A stretch of DNA of 64,000 nt, taken from assembly GCF_039531695.1 (NCBI RefSeq), contig NZ_BAAAQN010000059.1:13842-77841 (forward strand). The letters are read 5' to 3'. Below, in pieces: positions 51,118 through 60,388 of this stretch. A program made the position numbers and the translations under genes. Position 1 is the first letter of the stretch; each line of letters opens with the position of its first letter. The stretch is from Catenulispora yoronensis (GTDB taxonomy: Bacteria > Actinomycetota > Actinomycetes > Streptomycetales > Catenulisporaceae). Under the pieces are notes generated by a model, which was given only the letters and a program-made list of their open reading frames with translations, made no database searches and was not told where the DNA came from.

Positions 51118-52566
51118 TCAGGCCTCGACTTCGGGGCGGGTTGGTTCGGCCCACAGGGTGTGGAAGGTTCCCTCGTGGTCGGTGCGCAGGTAGGTGTGTG
51201 CGCCGAAGTAGTCGCGTTGGCCTTGGATCAGGGCGGCGGGTAGGCGGTCGGCGCGGAGGGTGTCGTAGTAGGCCAGGGCGGCGGAGAAGGCGGGGACTGG
51301 GATGGCGCGGCGGTTGGCGGCGGCGATGACTTCGCGCCAGGGGACCTGGGCTTGGGTGATCTCGGCGGCGAAGGCGGGTTCGGCCAGGAGGCTGGGGAGG
51401 TGGGGGTCGGCGCGGTAGGCGGCGCGGATGCGGTCCAGGAAGGCGGCGCGGATGATGCAGCCGCCGCGCCAGATCGCGGCGATGTCGGCGAGGTCGATGT
51501 TCCAGCCGTATTCCTCGGCGGCGTCGCGGATCATGGTCCAGCCCTGGTCGTAGGCGATGACCTTGGAGGCGTAGAGGGCGTGCTCGACGGTGGCGACGAA
51601 ACGGTCGGCCTCGTGCGGGCGTAGCGGGTGCTCGGTGCCGCCGGGGAGGGCGCGGTAGGCCTCGCGCAGGGTGGAGCGGCTGGAGGCTACGCGGGCGAAG
51701 GTGGCCTGTGCGATGGCGGTGGTCGGGGTGCCGAGGTCCAGGGCGGTCTGCACGGTCCAGCGGCCGGTGCCCTTCTGCTCGGCGGCGTCGCGGACGATGT
51801 CGACGAAGGCCTTGCCGGTCCGGGCGTCGGTGTGGGCCAGGATCTCGGCGGTGATCTCGATCAGGTAGGAGTCCAGGCGGCCCTTGTTCCACTCGCGGAA
51901 GACCTCGGCGATCTGCGGCGGCGCGTAGCCGGCGACGTTGCGCAGCAGGTCGTAGGCCTCGGCGATGAGCTGCATGTCGGCGTACTCGATGCCGTTGTGG
52001 ACCATCTTCACGAAGTGGCCGGCGCCGTCGGTGCCGATGTGGGTGCAGCAGGGCTCGCCCTCGGCCTCGGCGCTGATGGCCTCGAACATGGGGCCGAGGA
52101 CGGCGTAGGACTCCTCGGAGCCGCCGGGCATGATCGAGGGGCCGTGCAGGGCGCCCTCCTCGCCGCCGGACACGCCCGAGCCGACGAAGTGGATGCCGCG
52201 CTCGCGCAGCGCGGCCTCGCGGCGGCGGGTGTCGAGGAAGTGCGCGTTGCCGCCGTCGATGATCATGTCGCCGGGTTCGAGCAGCGGGGCGAACTCGTCG
52301 ATCACGGCGTCGGTGGCCGCGCCGGCCTTCACCATGATCATCAGCCGCCGGGGCCGCTCCAGGGCGGCGACGAAGTCCTCGGCGGTCTCGGTCGGGACGA
52401 ACGCGCCCTCGTCCCCGAACTCCTCCACGAGGGCTCGGGTGCGGGCCGCGGTGCGGTTGTGGAGCGCGACTGTGTAGCCGTGCCGGGCGAAGTTGCGCGC
52501 CAGGTTGCGGCCCATGACGGCCAGTCCGGTGACGCCGATCTGCGCGGATGCCTGCATGCGTCGCAC
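51118..52566 (-). CDS. gnd: 6-phosphogluconate dehydrogenase, decarboxylating
   Basis: A 482-residue pentose-phosphate enzyme converting 6-phosphogluconate to ribulose-5-phosphate with reduction of NADP+ and CO2 release. It has IGVTGLAVMGRNLARNFA, IDGGNAHFLDT, the signature VGSGVSGGEEGALHGPSIMPGG, catalytic Lys and Asn in HFVKMVHNGIEYADMQLIAE, and a full C-terminal helical domain. Full length for the NADP type. GTG 52566 is preferred because GAGG sits 7 bases upstream; ATG 52557 would remove three residues. Confidence 0.97.
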   Translation of the reverse strand: MRRMQASAQIGVTGLAVMGRNLARNFARHGYTVALHNRTAARTRALVEEFGDEGAFVPTETAEDFVAALERPRRLMIMVKAGAATDAVIDEFAPLLEPGDMIIDGGNAHFLDTRRREAALRERGIHFVGSGVSGGEEGALHGPSIMPGGSEESYAVLGPMFEAISAEAEGEPCCTHIGTDGAGHFVKMVHNGIEYADMQLIAEAYDLLRNVAGYAPPQIAEVFREWNKGRLDSYLIEITAEILAHTDARTGKAFVDIVRDAAEQKGTGRWTVQTALDLGTPTTAIAQATFARVASSRSTLREAYRALPGGTEHPLRPHEADRFVATVEHALYASKVIAYDQGWTMIRDAAEEYGWNIDLADIAAIWRGGCIIRAAFLDRIRAAYRADPHLPSLLAEPAFAAEITQAQVPWREVIAAANRRAIPVPAFSAALAYYDTLRADRLPAALIQGQRDYFGAHTYLRTDHEGTFHTLWAEPTRPEVEA

Positions 52567-52629
52567 CGTAACACCTCAGACATTTGATGGCATGGCAAGC
52601 CCGAGGGGTATAGGGGTCGGGTCCCGTGG

Positions 52630-52965
52630 TCAGCCCCAGCGGCGCGCGTCCTCGGCGAGCCGCTGCATCTCCTCTTCCAGCCGGTCGGCCGCGGAGTCGG
52701 CGCCGCCGGCCGACTTCGAGGCCTTCAATCGGACGATGATGCTTTGGAACTCGGCGATCCGGCCCTCCAGGTTCTGCTTCGCCTGGAGCAGGTTCGCCTC
52801 CTCCTTGGTGCCCGGCTGCGCCAGCAGCAGCCGGTGCTCCAGGTCGCCGAGCAGCTCCAGCTGCCTGCGCCGGGCCAGCTCGAACTGCTCCAGCGGGTCC
52901 TCGAACCGGCTCAGCAGCCGGTCCGCGCTCTTGCGCAGCTTCCCGGCCCATCCACCGACGCCCAT
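52630..52965 (-). CDS. coiled-coil protein, weakly PspA-like
   Basis: A 111-residue almost wholly helical protein (FEDPLEQFELARRRQLELLGDLEHRLL...EEANLLQAKQNLEGRIAEFQSIIVRLKA). The 'EDP' plus long coiled coil recalls the N-terminal third of PspA/IM30, but it is far shorter and the family link is weak. No membrane helix. It is transcribed toward gnd with 63 bases between them. Confidence 0.75.
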   Translation of the reverse strand: MGVGGWAGKLRKSADRLLSRFEDPLEQFELARRRQLELLGDLEHRLLLAQPGTKEEANLLQAKQNLEGRIAEFQSIIVRLKASKSAGGADSAADRLEEEMQRLAEDARRWG

Positions 52966-53019
52966 CGGGCGCTCCCTTCCCCTTGTTTCAGTCCAGCTCG
53001 GCCCGGCTCGGCTCCGCCC

Positions 53020-54378
53020 CTAGTGTCCCGCGTCCGGCCCCGCCAGCCACGCGCAGGCCGCCGTGATCAGCAGTCCCACGCCGACCTCCAGCGTCGGGTC
53101 GATCGCCGGCGCGAACTTCGGCGAGTGGTTGCCCGGCAGCGTGGCCGGCACGCCGTCCTCCAACAGCGACAGGATGTCGGCCTCGGTGAAGCTCTCCAGT
53201 TCCAGTCCGCCGAAATGCCAGAACACCGACGGAACGCCGAGCGCCTCGCCAAAGGTTCCGAAGTCCTCGCTGCCGGAGAGCGTGCTCGGCAGGACGAACA
53301 CCCGGTCGGCGCCCAGCCGGGTCCGGAACGCGTCGAGCACCACCTCGGTCGCGGCCTGGTCGTTGACCAGCAGCGGCAGCCGGTCCTCCGGGGCGATCCG
53401 GGGCATCCGCTCGGCGCCGGAGGCGGCGGCCTCGGCGTTGACGATCCGCTCGATCGCGGCAAGCACCTTCTCCCGCACCGCCGGCGTGGTGGTGCGGACG
53501 GTGACGGCCAGCTCGGCCTCGTCCGGGATGACGTTGGCGCGGGTGCCGGCATGGATCGAGCCCACGGTGACCACCGCCGACCGGCTGGCCGCGATCTCCC
53601 GGGAGACCACGGTCTGCAACCGCATCACGATCGCGGCGGCGATCACCACCGGGTCGATGGTCGCCTCCGGCATGGAGCCGTGGCCGCCGCGGCCGAAGAT
53701 CGTGATCCGCAGCGTGTCGCAGGCGCTCATCACCGGGCCGGGGCGGGTGCCGACCAGGCCCGCCGGGGCCGGGCCGACGTGCTGGCCCAGGCACACGTCC
53801 GGGCGCGGGAAGCGGTCGGCGAATCCGTCTTCGAGCATCCTCGGCGCGCCGCCGACCTCCTCGCCGGGCTGGAACACGGCCAGCACGGTGCCGCTCCACG
53901 CGCCGCGCTCGGCGGCCAGCAGTTCGGCCGCCCCGAGCAGGCAGGCCACGTGCACGTCGTGCCCGCAGGCGTGCATCACCGGGACCTCGGTGCCGTCGGC
54001 CTCGACGCCGGTGGCGGTGGAGGCGTAGGGCAGGCCGGTCTCCTCGCGGACCGGCAGCGCGTCCATGTCGGCGCGCAGCAGGACCACGGGGCCGGCAGGG
54101 CTGGCGGGGCTGGCAGCGTCGGCGGGGCCGGCAGAGCCGGAGCCGCCACCACGCGCCGAACCGCCCCGCAGGACGCCGACCACGCCGGTGCCGCCGACGC
54201 CCTCGGTGACCTCCCAGCCGGCGGCCCGCAGCCGGGCGGCCGCGACGCCGGCCGTGCGCACCTCCTGGAACGACAGCTCGGGATGCCGGTGCAGGTCCTG
54301 GTAGAGCTCCCGCAACCCGGGCAGCACCCCTTCGAGTCCGGACAACAGATCGGCGGGCGACGCGCCGGGCTGGGACAT
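53020..54378 (-). CDS. M20-family amidohydrolase
   Basis: A 452-residue metallo-amidohydrolase of the IAA-amino-acid/hippurate hydrolase type: RADMDALPV, MHACGHDVHVA (metal ligands), QPGEEVGGA, dimerisation domain with GRGGHGSMP and late FWHFGG. It removes an acyl group from an N-acyl amino acid. A Gly/Ser/Ala/Pro insertion (about residues 60-85) is unusual. ATG 54378 has CGGAG 6 bases upstream and follows the PPOX gene by 11 bases. Confidence 0.92.
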   Translation of the reverse strand: MSQPGASPADLLSGLEGVLPGLRELYQDLHRHPELSFQEVRTAGVAAARLRAAGWEVTEGVGGTGVVGVLRGGSARGGGSGSAGPADAASPASPAGPVVLLRADMDALPVREETGLPYASTATGVEADGTEVPVMHACGHDVHVACLLGAAELLAAERGAWSGTVLAVFQPGEEVGGAPRMLEDGFADRFPRPDVCLGQHVGPAPAGLVGTRPGPVMSACDTLRITIFGRGGHGSMPEATIDPVVIAAAIVMRLQTVVSREIAASRSAVVTVGSIHAGTRANVIPDEAELAVTVRTTTPAVREKVLAAIERIVNAEAAASGAERMPRIAPEDRLPLLVNDQAATEVVLDAFRTRLGADRVFVLPSTLSGSEDFGTFGEALGVPSVFWHFGGLELESFTEADILSLLEDGVPATLPGNHSPKFAPAIDPTLEVGVGLLITAACAWLAGPDAGH

Positions 54379-54389
54379 GCTGACTCCGA

Positions 54390-54815
54390 TCAGCCTGAGA
54401 TGTTCTCGAACGCCACCACCTTGGTCATCCGCACCCGGACAAGCAACTCCCCCGGCACCGCGTTGCGCCGCCCGAACTCCGCGCCGCGCTCGGGGCCCAT
54501 GTAGCGGGTGCCGAGGCGGGTGGCCCAGGTGAGCATCTCGTCCCGGTCCTCCGACAGCTCGGCCTGGCCCTCGACCATCACGAACGAGTAGGGCGGCTCG
54601 GGCAGGTCGACGCACAGGCAGACCCGCGGGTCGCGCCGCAGGATCCGGCCCTTCATCGACTCCGTGCCGGTGTTGAAGACGAAGTCCGGGCCGTCCAGCA
54701 GGAACCAGATCGGCGTCACGTGCGGCGCGCCGTCCTTCCGGGTGACGGCGAGCTTGCCGGTCCGGGTGCCCTCAGAGAGGAAGGCGCGCCATTGTTCCTC
54801 GGTCATCTCATGCAT
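54390..54815 (-). CDS. PPOX-class F420/FMN-dependent protein
   Basis: A 141-residue split-barrel flavin/F420-binding protein of the pyridoxamine-oxidase-like superfamily: GKLAVTRKDGAPHVTPIWFLLDGPDFVFNTG, RDPRVCLCVDLPEPPYSFVMVEGQAEL. The start ATG 54815 is chosen over an upstream extension. It heads a two-gene operon with the M20 hydrolase. Confidence 0.88.
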   Translation of the reverse strand: MHEMTEEQWRAFLSEGTRTGKLAVTRKDGAPHVTPIWFLLDGPDFVFNTGTESMKGRILRRDPRVCLCVDLPEPPYSFVMVEGQAELSEDRDEMLTWATRLGTRYMGPERGAEFGRRNAVPGELLVRVRMTKVVAFENISG

Positions 54816-54980
54816 GAAGGCATCTTCGCGAACGAAGACGCCCGGCGGCCGCCACCCCCGCGCCGCGACACGCCGACGCCGCCAGGACCGGACCTTTCCC
54901 CGACAACCCACTGAATATCCTCGCAGTCAGGACCACGGGACCCCGGTCCCCGCATGTCGCACGGAGGAAGGACTTCACTG

Positions 54981-56372
54981 ATGGCTCCGGCCTCCGTCCT
55001 GGCGGTGGACCCTGCCGCCCCGCCGGCCCCCGACCCCGATCTGCTGCTCACCGCCTCGGTGCTGCTCGCCGAGGCGGCGACCACCTGCCGCCGCGCCGGC
55101 CACGAGCTGACCGCGGCCGCCACCAGCCGCCGCTTCGCCGCCGACCTGGCGCTCCGGCCGCTGGCCGCGCTGCGCACGGCGTGGTCGGCCGGCCGGGCCC
55201 TGACCAACGGCGACGGGCTGGGCTTCGCGGCCTGCGGCGGCGCGGTCGGCGAGGCGGCCCGGTACATGGGGGTGGCCACGCTGCGCCGCCCGGCGGCGAC
55301 CGCGATGGCGGTGGACGCGTTCCTGGCCCGGATCCAGGCCGCGATCCCGGAGCACCCGAACCTGGCCACGCCGGAGGTGACGCGGATCGTCGAGGCGTTC
55401 GCCGCGGCCCGGCCGGTGGAGGCGCTGCTGGCACTGAAGGCGATCTTCCAGCACATGGGCGTCACCCGGGCCCTGACCTCGCTGAGCCCGATCAGCATCG
55501 AGCTGTGCGCGCTGGCCGGGCTGATGGACGTGAACCCGTTCAACGACGGCTACGCCTGGGTCACGCTGCTGGGCGGCTACCCGACCTCGGACCCGTTCCT
55601 GGGGATCCCGGCGGCCGCGCTCAAGGCGCTGAACCCGGGGCCGGGCCGGGCCGCGCCGGTGCCCCCGGACCGGATCCTGGCCAAGGTGCTGGCCGCCGCG
55701 GGGGCGGACATCAGCGGCCTGGTCGACGTCATCAGCGCCCTGGGCAACCACGGCCTGGTGCACCTGCGCCGGGTGGCCGCGGCCGACGGGCAGGACCGGT
55801 ACCTCCTGCTGCTGCCCGGCACCGGCTTCGGCAAGCTGAGCAACTCCACGCCGCAGGACCTGATCGGCGCCTTCGACGCGATGTGCGACATCGACACCAC
55901 CTACACCCGGTCGGTCCGCAAGGTGCTGGAGTTCGCGCGGGTCCCGGCGGGCGCCGAGCTGATGATCGTCGGCCACAGCCTGGGCGGCATGACCGCGATG
56001 AACCTGGCCTGCGACCCGGACTTCGTCGGCACCTGGCGGCTCACGCACGTGGTCACCGTCGGCTCCCCGATCGACAACAAGCGCCCGGCGGACCCGTTCA
56101 CCACCGTGGTCAGCCTGGTCAACGAGCACGACGTGATCCCGACCCTGGACGGCCGCGGGCCCACGTCCCCGGCCGACATCCCCTCCACCTGGCGCGAACT
56201 GGCCTGGAACGACGAGACCTACGACTACCCGCTCTCCCATGCGCCGCAGTCCTACTCCGACGCGCTGCGCTCGGCCACCGCCGGCCACCACCGGGAGACG
56301 GTGAACAGCTTGATCGGGGCCTACGCGGGCACGGTGGTGCTCGACCAGCCCTACCTGGTGCGCGATCGGTGA
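54981..56372 (+). CDS. lipase-like alpha/beta-hydrolase
   Basis: A 463-residue protein. The N-terminal about 230 residues are Ala-rich helices of unknown type. The C-terminal half is a class-3-lipase-like domain with nucleophile elbow GHSLGGMTAM, VTVGSPID, an acid region (NEHDVIPTLDG) and a late His (LSHAPQSYSDAL). It probably hydrolyses an acyl ester. ATG 54981 has GGAGGAAGG upstream. The P450-like and acyltransferase genes follow on the same strand with tiny gaps. Confidence 0.85.
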   Translation: MAPASVLAVDPAAPPAPDPDLLLTASVLLAEAATTCRRAGHELTAAATSRRFAADLALRPLAALRTAWSAGRALTNGDGLGFAACGGAVGEAARYMGVATLRRPAATAMAVDAFLARIQAAIPEHPNLATPEVTRIVEAFAAARPVEALLALKAIFQHMGVTRALTSLSPISIELCALAGLMDVNPFNDGYAWVTLLGGYPTSDPFLGIPAAALKALNPGPGRAAPVPPDRILAKVLAAAGADISGLVDVISALGNHGLVHLRRVAAADGQDRYLLLLPGTGFGKLSNSTPQDLIGAFDAMCDIDTTYTRSVRKVLEFARVPAGAELMIVGHSLGGMTAMNLACDPDFVGTWRLTHVVTVGSPIDNKRPADPFTTVVSLVNEHDVIPTLDGRGPTSPADIPSTWRELAWNDETYDYPLSHAPQSYSDALRSATAGHHRETVNSLIGAYAGTVVLDQPYLVRDR

Positions 56373-56382
56373 GGTGGCAAGC

Positions 56383-57702
56383 GTGAGGATCGAGGACACG
56401 GGACTCAGTGCCCTGTTGGCGGCCGGCCGGCTCCCGGGGGTGCGGGCCGCCACCCGGGTGCCGGGCCTGGGGCTGCTGGGGCAGCAGGCGCTGACCGAGC
56501 AGTTCGTGGCCCTGCTGGGCCTGGCCCGCGCCGGCCGCCCGGCCCGGATGAGCACGCTGTTCGGCACCTTCCTGCTGCCGGCCACCGGCGCGGATCTGCG
56601 GGGCCTGCTGGACGCCGCGATCGCCGCCGAGGCGCTCGGCGACGCCGACGAGGTCGACGCCGCCGGGCGGCGCCACCGCCTGCCGGAGTGCGCACCGCTG
56701 CCCGAAGTGCCCAGGGAGTTCGCCGACCTGATCATGATCGGCGCCGAGGACGTGGCGGTCGGCGTGCGTGGCGAGATCACGCTCCAGTGGCCGGCCGCGG
56801 CCCGGCGGCTGGCCCGGCACCTGGTTCTGAACGCCTCCGACGACACGCTGCTGGACCGGCTGGCGGTCGAGGCGGAGTCGGCGCGCGCCGACGAGCGCCG
56901 CGAGCAGCGCCGGGCCGCACTGGATCGCAGAATCCTGCTGCACCTGGACGCGGTGAAGCCGGACTGCTTCGCGGGCCTGACCGGCGCGACGCCGGAGAGT
57001 CCGATCGCGGTCGACGGGCTGGCGCATCTGCTGACGGCAATGATCGTCACCGCGGAGACGGTCGGCCCGCGCGCGCTGGCGCTGCTGGCCGCCGACGGCC
57101 ACACCGACCGGGCGCATGTGGAGGCCGCCGTCCACAAGGCGGCGGTGCTGTGGCCGGAGGTCTTCGCGGTCGCGCAGCGGGTGGCGCGGCCGTTCGAGTG
57201 GAACGACCTGGAGATCGAGGCGGGCACTGAGATCTTGGTGCTCAGTTCGGTGCTGGCCCGGGGCGGCGCCCATCAGGCTCCTGTCACCGCGACGGCACTC
57301 GACCAGCCCTGGCAGCTCTCCAACCTCTGCGCCGCGCCCCGCCGCTGCACCACGCGGGAGCTGGCGCTGGCCGCGACCACCGAACTGCTCGTCGCGGTGC
57401 TGGCCAACGGCGTGCCGCAGCTGCTCGCGCCGCACCTGAATCCCGCGCGGCCGCCGGTACGGCTCGATCCGCGCCGGGTGCGCGTGGAGCTGACGGGGCC
57501 CGGGGCCGGGCCGCGGCTGAGGGGTCTGGAGGCGACGGCCGCGGAGCTGGACGCGCACTGCGCCGCGCTCCTGGACCTGGCCTCGGACCAGTGCTGGGAC
57601 CACGCGGACGGGATCCGCACTCGCGGTGTCCTGCTGGCGCACGCCCGCCGCTGCGCGGTGGCGGCGCACGACGTCCGGCGCACTGCGAGGCCGGTCCCGT
57701 GA
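56383..57702 (+). CDS. cytochrome P450-like protein, degenerate
   Basis: A 439-residue protein with a diffuse P450 pattern: a long helix with TAMIVTAETVGPRALALL at the I-helix position, WPEVFAVAQRVARPFEWNDLEIEAGTEILV (as in the K/K' and meander region) and a heme-like segment LCAAPRRCTTRELALAATTELL with Cys322. The canonical FxxGxRxCxG is not intact. GTG 56383 is preferred because GAGG lies 8 bases upstream; GTG 56374 is an alternative. It may be a divergent haem thiolate enzyme or a pseudo-enzyme. Confidence 0.6.
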   Translation: MRIEDTGLSALLAAGRLPGVRAATRVPGLGLLGQQALTEQFVALLGLARAGRPARMSTLFGTFLLPATGADLRGLLDAAIAAEALGDADEVDAAGRRHRLPECAPLPEVPREFADLIMIGAEDVAVGVRGEITLQWPAAARRLARHLVLNASDDTLLDRLAVEAESARADERREQRRAALDRRILLHLDAVKPDCFAGLTGATPESPIAVDGLAHLLTAMIVTAETVGPRALALLAADGHTDRAHVEAAVHKAAVLWPEVFAVAQRVARPFEWNDLEIEAGTEILVLSSVLARGGAHQAPVTATALDQPWQLSNLCAAPRRCTTRELALAATTELLVAVLANGVPQLLAPHLNPARPPVRLDPRRVRVELTGPGAGPRLRGLEATAAELDAHCAALLDLASDQCWDHADGIRTRGVLLAHARRCAVAAHDVRRTARPVP

Positions 57703-58640
57703 GCCTGGAGCAGCGATTACGCGACCTGGGCCTGTCCTCGCTCCTGCCGTCCTCGGACGGCGGCGACTGGCCCGGGTGGATCCCCCGACAGCAGCAGGGT
57801 GAGCCTGATCAGGCTTCTGCTTCGGGCATCAGGGAACTGATCGGCGCAGGCTTCGTGGGCTTCGCGGACAGCGCGGCCCGGGCCCTGCGGGGCGAGTCCG
57901 TCACGGACGTCACCGATCCGGCGATCATGGACCTGCTGCGGTTCCTGTTCGACTCCTACTTCCGCGTCGACTGCACCGGCCGCGAGAACCTTCCGGCCGA
58001 GGGGCCGGCGCTGGTGATCGGCAACCATTCGGCGGGCATGTTCCCCTGGGACAGCCTGATGGCCATCATCGCCGTCAACCGGGACCATCCGCACGGCGAC
58101 CGCTGTCTGCACAGCCTGGCCGCCGATCTGATGTTCCGGGTCCCGCTGCTGGGCGAGTGGACGCGGCGCAACCTCGGCGCCGAGGCCACGCCGACGAACC
58201 TGCGCGGGCTGCTGGAGGCCGGCGAGATCGTCGGCCTCTATCCCGAGGGCTTCCACGGCAGCGGCAAGACCTTCGAGCACCGCTACCAGCTGCGCCGCTT
58301 CGGCAACGGCGGCTTCGCCCGCGCCGCGCTGAGCGCCGGCGCCCCGATCGTGCCGATGGCGATCGTCGGCGCCGAGGAGTCGTGCCCGATCCTGGCCGAT
58401 CTGACGCCGGTGGCCGAGCACGTCGGGCTGCCGTACTTCCCGGTGACGCCGACGTTCCCGTGGCTCGGCCCGCTCGGCGCGCTGCCGTTGCCGACCAAGT
58501 GGAGCATCGCGTTCGGCGCGCCGATCCCGGCCGACGGGCCGCCGAGGCCGCAGCGCGTCCGCGAGCTGTCCGAGCAGGTTCGCAGCACGGTGCAGGCGAT
58601 GCTGGACGAGGCGCTGGCCCGGCGGACGTCGATCTTCTGA
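57699..58640 (+). CDS. PlsC-like lysophospholipid acyltransferase
   Basis: A 313-residue acyltransferase. NHSAGMFPWDSL has His and Asp separated by seven residues (HX7D), a known variant of the HX4D site. YPEGFHGSGK is the second motif, followed by GAPIVPMAIVG. It transfers an acyl group to a lyso-lipid or related alcohol. The GTG start overlaps the preceding TGA, showing coupling with the P450-like gene. It is convergent with the ketosynthase (12 bases between stops). Confidence 0.88.
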   Translation: MSLEQRLRDLGLSSLLPSSDGGDWPGWIPRQQQGEPDQASASGIRELIGAGFVGFADSAARALRGESVTDVTDPAIMDLLRFLFDSYFRVDCTGRENLPAEGPALVIGNHSAGMFPWDSLMAIIAVNRDHPHGDRCLHSLAADLMFRVPLLGEWTRRNLGAEATPTNLRGLLEAGEIVGLYPEGFHGSGKTFEHRYQLRRFGNGGFARAALSAGAPIVPMAIVGAEESCPILADLTPVAEHVGLPYFPVTPTFPWLGPLGALPLPTKWSIAFGAPIPADGPPRPQRVRELSEQVRSTVQAMLDEALARRTSIF

Positions 58641-58652
58641 TGCGGTGGCGGC

Positions 58653-59894
58653 TCACCCCTTGGTGAGCACCACCGCGACGTTGTGGCCGCCGAAGCCGAA
58701 GGCCTGCACCAGCGCGGTGTCCACGACCGCCGGCCGCGGCGCCCCGGCCACGACGTCGAGCTTGATCGCCGGGTCCTGACACTCCAGGTTCACGGTCGCC
58801 GGGATGACGCTGTCGCGCATCGTCAGCAGCGCGAACGCCGCCGCCAGCGGACCGGATCCGCCGAGGAGGTGCCCGGTGGCGCCCTTCACCGAGGTCACCG
58901 CCGGGTGCAGCCCGACGGCCTCGGCGATCGCGTCGGCCTCCACCTGGTCACCGACCGGCGTCCCGGTGGCGTGGGCGCTCACGTGGGCGATGTCCGTCCC
59001 GCTCAATCCGGCCGCGTGCAGGGCCGCCCGCGCCGCGCGGATCTGGCCCCTGACATCGGGCGTGGTGACGTGGTGCGCGTCGCTGGTGACCCCGTGGCCC
59101 GCCACGACGCCGAGCACCTCGGCGCCGCGCGCCCGGGCGTGGTCGGCCCGTTCCAGCACCAGGTTCGGCGCGCCCTCGGCCATCACGAAACCGGCGCGGT
59201 CCGCCGCGAACGGGCGCGCCGCGCCGGCCAGGTCGCCGCCGCGGCGCGACAGGCCGCCCAGCCGGTCGAGGGCGGCGACGGTCACCGGCGCCAGCGGCGC
59301 CTCGGCACCGCCGACCACGGCCACGTCGGCCTGCCCGGCGGCGATCAGCATGGCGCCAAGCACGATGGCCTCGGCCCCGGACGCGCAGGCCCCGGCGGGC
59401 GCGAGCGTCGCGGCGCGCGCGGTCACCTCCAGCGCCACCGCCGAGGCCGGACCGTTGGGCAGCAACATCGGCATCGCATAGGGGGACATCATCCGCAGGC
59501 CCCTGACCTTGCGGATCTCGTCCTGGGCCAGCAGCGTGGACACGCCGCCGACGCCGGTGCCGACGACGGCCGCCAGCCGTTCCGGCTCCACCGCCGGCGC
59601 CCCGGCCCACCGCCACGCCTCGCGCGCCGCGACCACGGCGGCCTGCTGGATCCGGTCGATCCGGCGGCAGCGGTTGGCGCCCAGCTCCTCGACCGGCTCG
59701 GTCGCGAGCAGGCCGGCGATCCGGACGTCGACCTCGCCGGCCCACGGATGGGGCAGCTCCCGCACCCCGGACTCCCCGGCGAGCAGCCGGGCCCAGGAGG
59801 AGGGCACGTCGCCGCCGAGCGGCGTCGTGGCCCCGATGCCGGTCACCACGACACCGGGGGCGGCCCCGGCAGCCCCGGCGGTCCCGGCGGTCAC
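58653..59894 (-). CDS. beta-ketoacyl-ACP synthase (FabF-like)
   Basis: A 413-residue stand-alone ketosynthase with C170 (PAGACASG), H308 (SAHATGT), K337 and H342 (VKGATGHLLG), an intact Cys-His-His catalytic set. It condenses a malonyl-ACP with an acyl primer. It uses a GTG start. It follows a discrete ACP gene, but no malonyl-transferase, ketoreductase or dehydratase is present, so it acts with other fatty-acid-synthase parts or on one extension step. Confidence 0.93.
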   Translation of the reverse strand: MTAGTAGAAGAAPGVVVTGIGATTPLGGDVPSSWARLLAGESGVRELPHPWAGEVDVRIAGLLATEPVEELGANRCRRIDRIQQAAVVAAREAWRWAGAPAVEPERLAAVVGTGVGGVSTLLAQDEIRKVRGLRMMSPYAMPMLLPNGPASAVALEVTARAATLAPAGACASGAEAIVLGAMLIAAGQADVAVVGGAEAPLAPVTVAALDRLGGLSRRGGDLAGAARPFAADRAGFVMAEGAPNLVLERADHARARGAEVLGVVAGHGVTSDAHHVTTPDVRGQIRAARAALHAAGLSGTDIAHVSAHATGTPVGDQVEADAIAEAVGLHPAVTSVKGATGHLLGGSGPLAAAFALLTMRDSVIPATVNLECQDPAIKLDVVAGAPRPAVVDTALVQAFGFGGHNVAVVLTKG

Positions 59895-59922
59895 CGGCCC
59901 CGCCGCGCCGGACGCGGGCCCA

Positions 59923-60159
59923 TCAGACGCCGGCGAGGGCGGCCAGGCGCTCGGCGGCCTCGGACAGCGGAAGCCCGAACAAGTCCGCCACCGCGTCGCC
60001 GTCGGCGTCGAACTCCTCGCCGGCCAGCACCACGAACTCCTCCAGCGCCAGCGAGTCGAGGTCGAGGTCCTGGAGGGTCACCTCGGGACCGACCAGGTCC
60101 TCGGGAATCTCCAGGCGCTGGGTGAGGATGACGACAAGACGGTCGAAGGGGTCGATCAT
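59923..60159 (-). CDS. acyl carrier protein
   Basis: A 78-residue acidic helical protein with the 4'-phosphopantetheine attachment Ser36 in LDLDSLALEEFVV. It lies 28 bases upstream of the ketosynthase start in the same direction. Together they make a KS-ACP pair separate from the main fatty-acid synthase genes. Confidence 0.93.
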   Translation of the reverse strand: MIDPFDRLVVILTQRLEIPEDLVGPEVTLQDLDLDSLALEEFVVLAGEEFDADGDAVADLFGLPLSEAAERLAALAGV

Positions 60160-60270
60160 GCTCGCATGCTAGGCCGCCGCCCGCGTGGCACCGGCATCCC
60201 GCTACTCCATTAGAGACCGCGCGGTCCAGCGGCGGGGGTTGCGGGCTTACACCGACAGCCCGCAAAGCAG

Positions 60271-60299
60271 GCAAGAAACCTGTCAAGAGCTGCAAGAAA
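60271..60299. promoter_or_regulatory. paired GCAAGAAA repeats upstream of the GH87-like gene
   Basis: GCAAGAAA occurs at 60271-60278 and 60292-60299, 21 bp apart (two helical turns), with GTCAAG between. Similar CTTGC/GCAAG half-sites serve LacI-family MalR-type repressors of actinobacterial glycosidases. It lies 90 bases before the start codon. Confidence 0.45.
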
Positions 60300-60388
60300 T
60301 CGAGCAGATCAAGAAGCATGGCGATTGGATTGCGAAATTGTTGCGCAGACCTCTTGTCTCCAGGAGTCCGGGGCCCTACCGTCCCCTC

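Noticed and set aside
52630..52965. Genuine PspA/IM30 phage-shock protein
   Set aside because: Only 111 residues and weak similarity; left as a coiled-coil protein.
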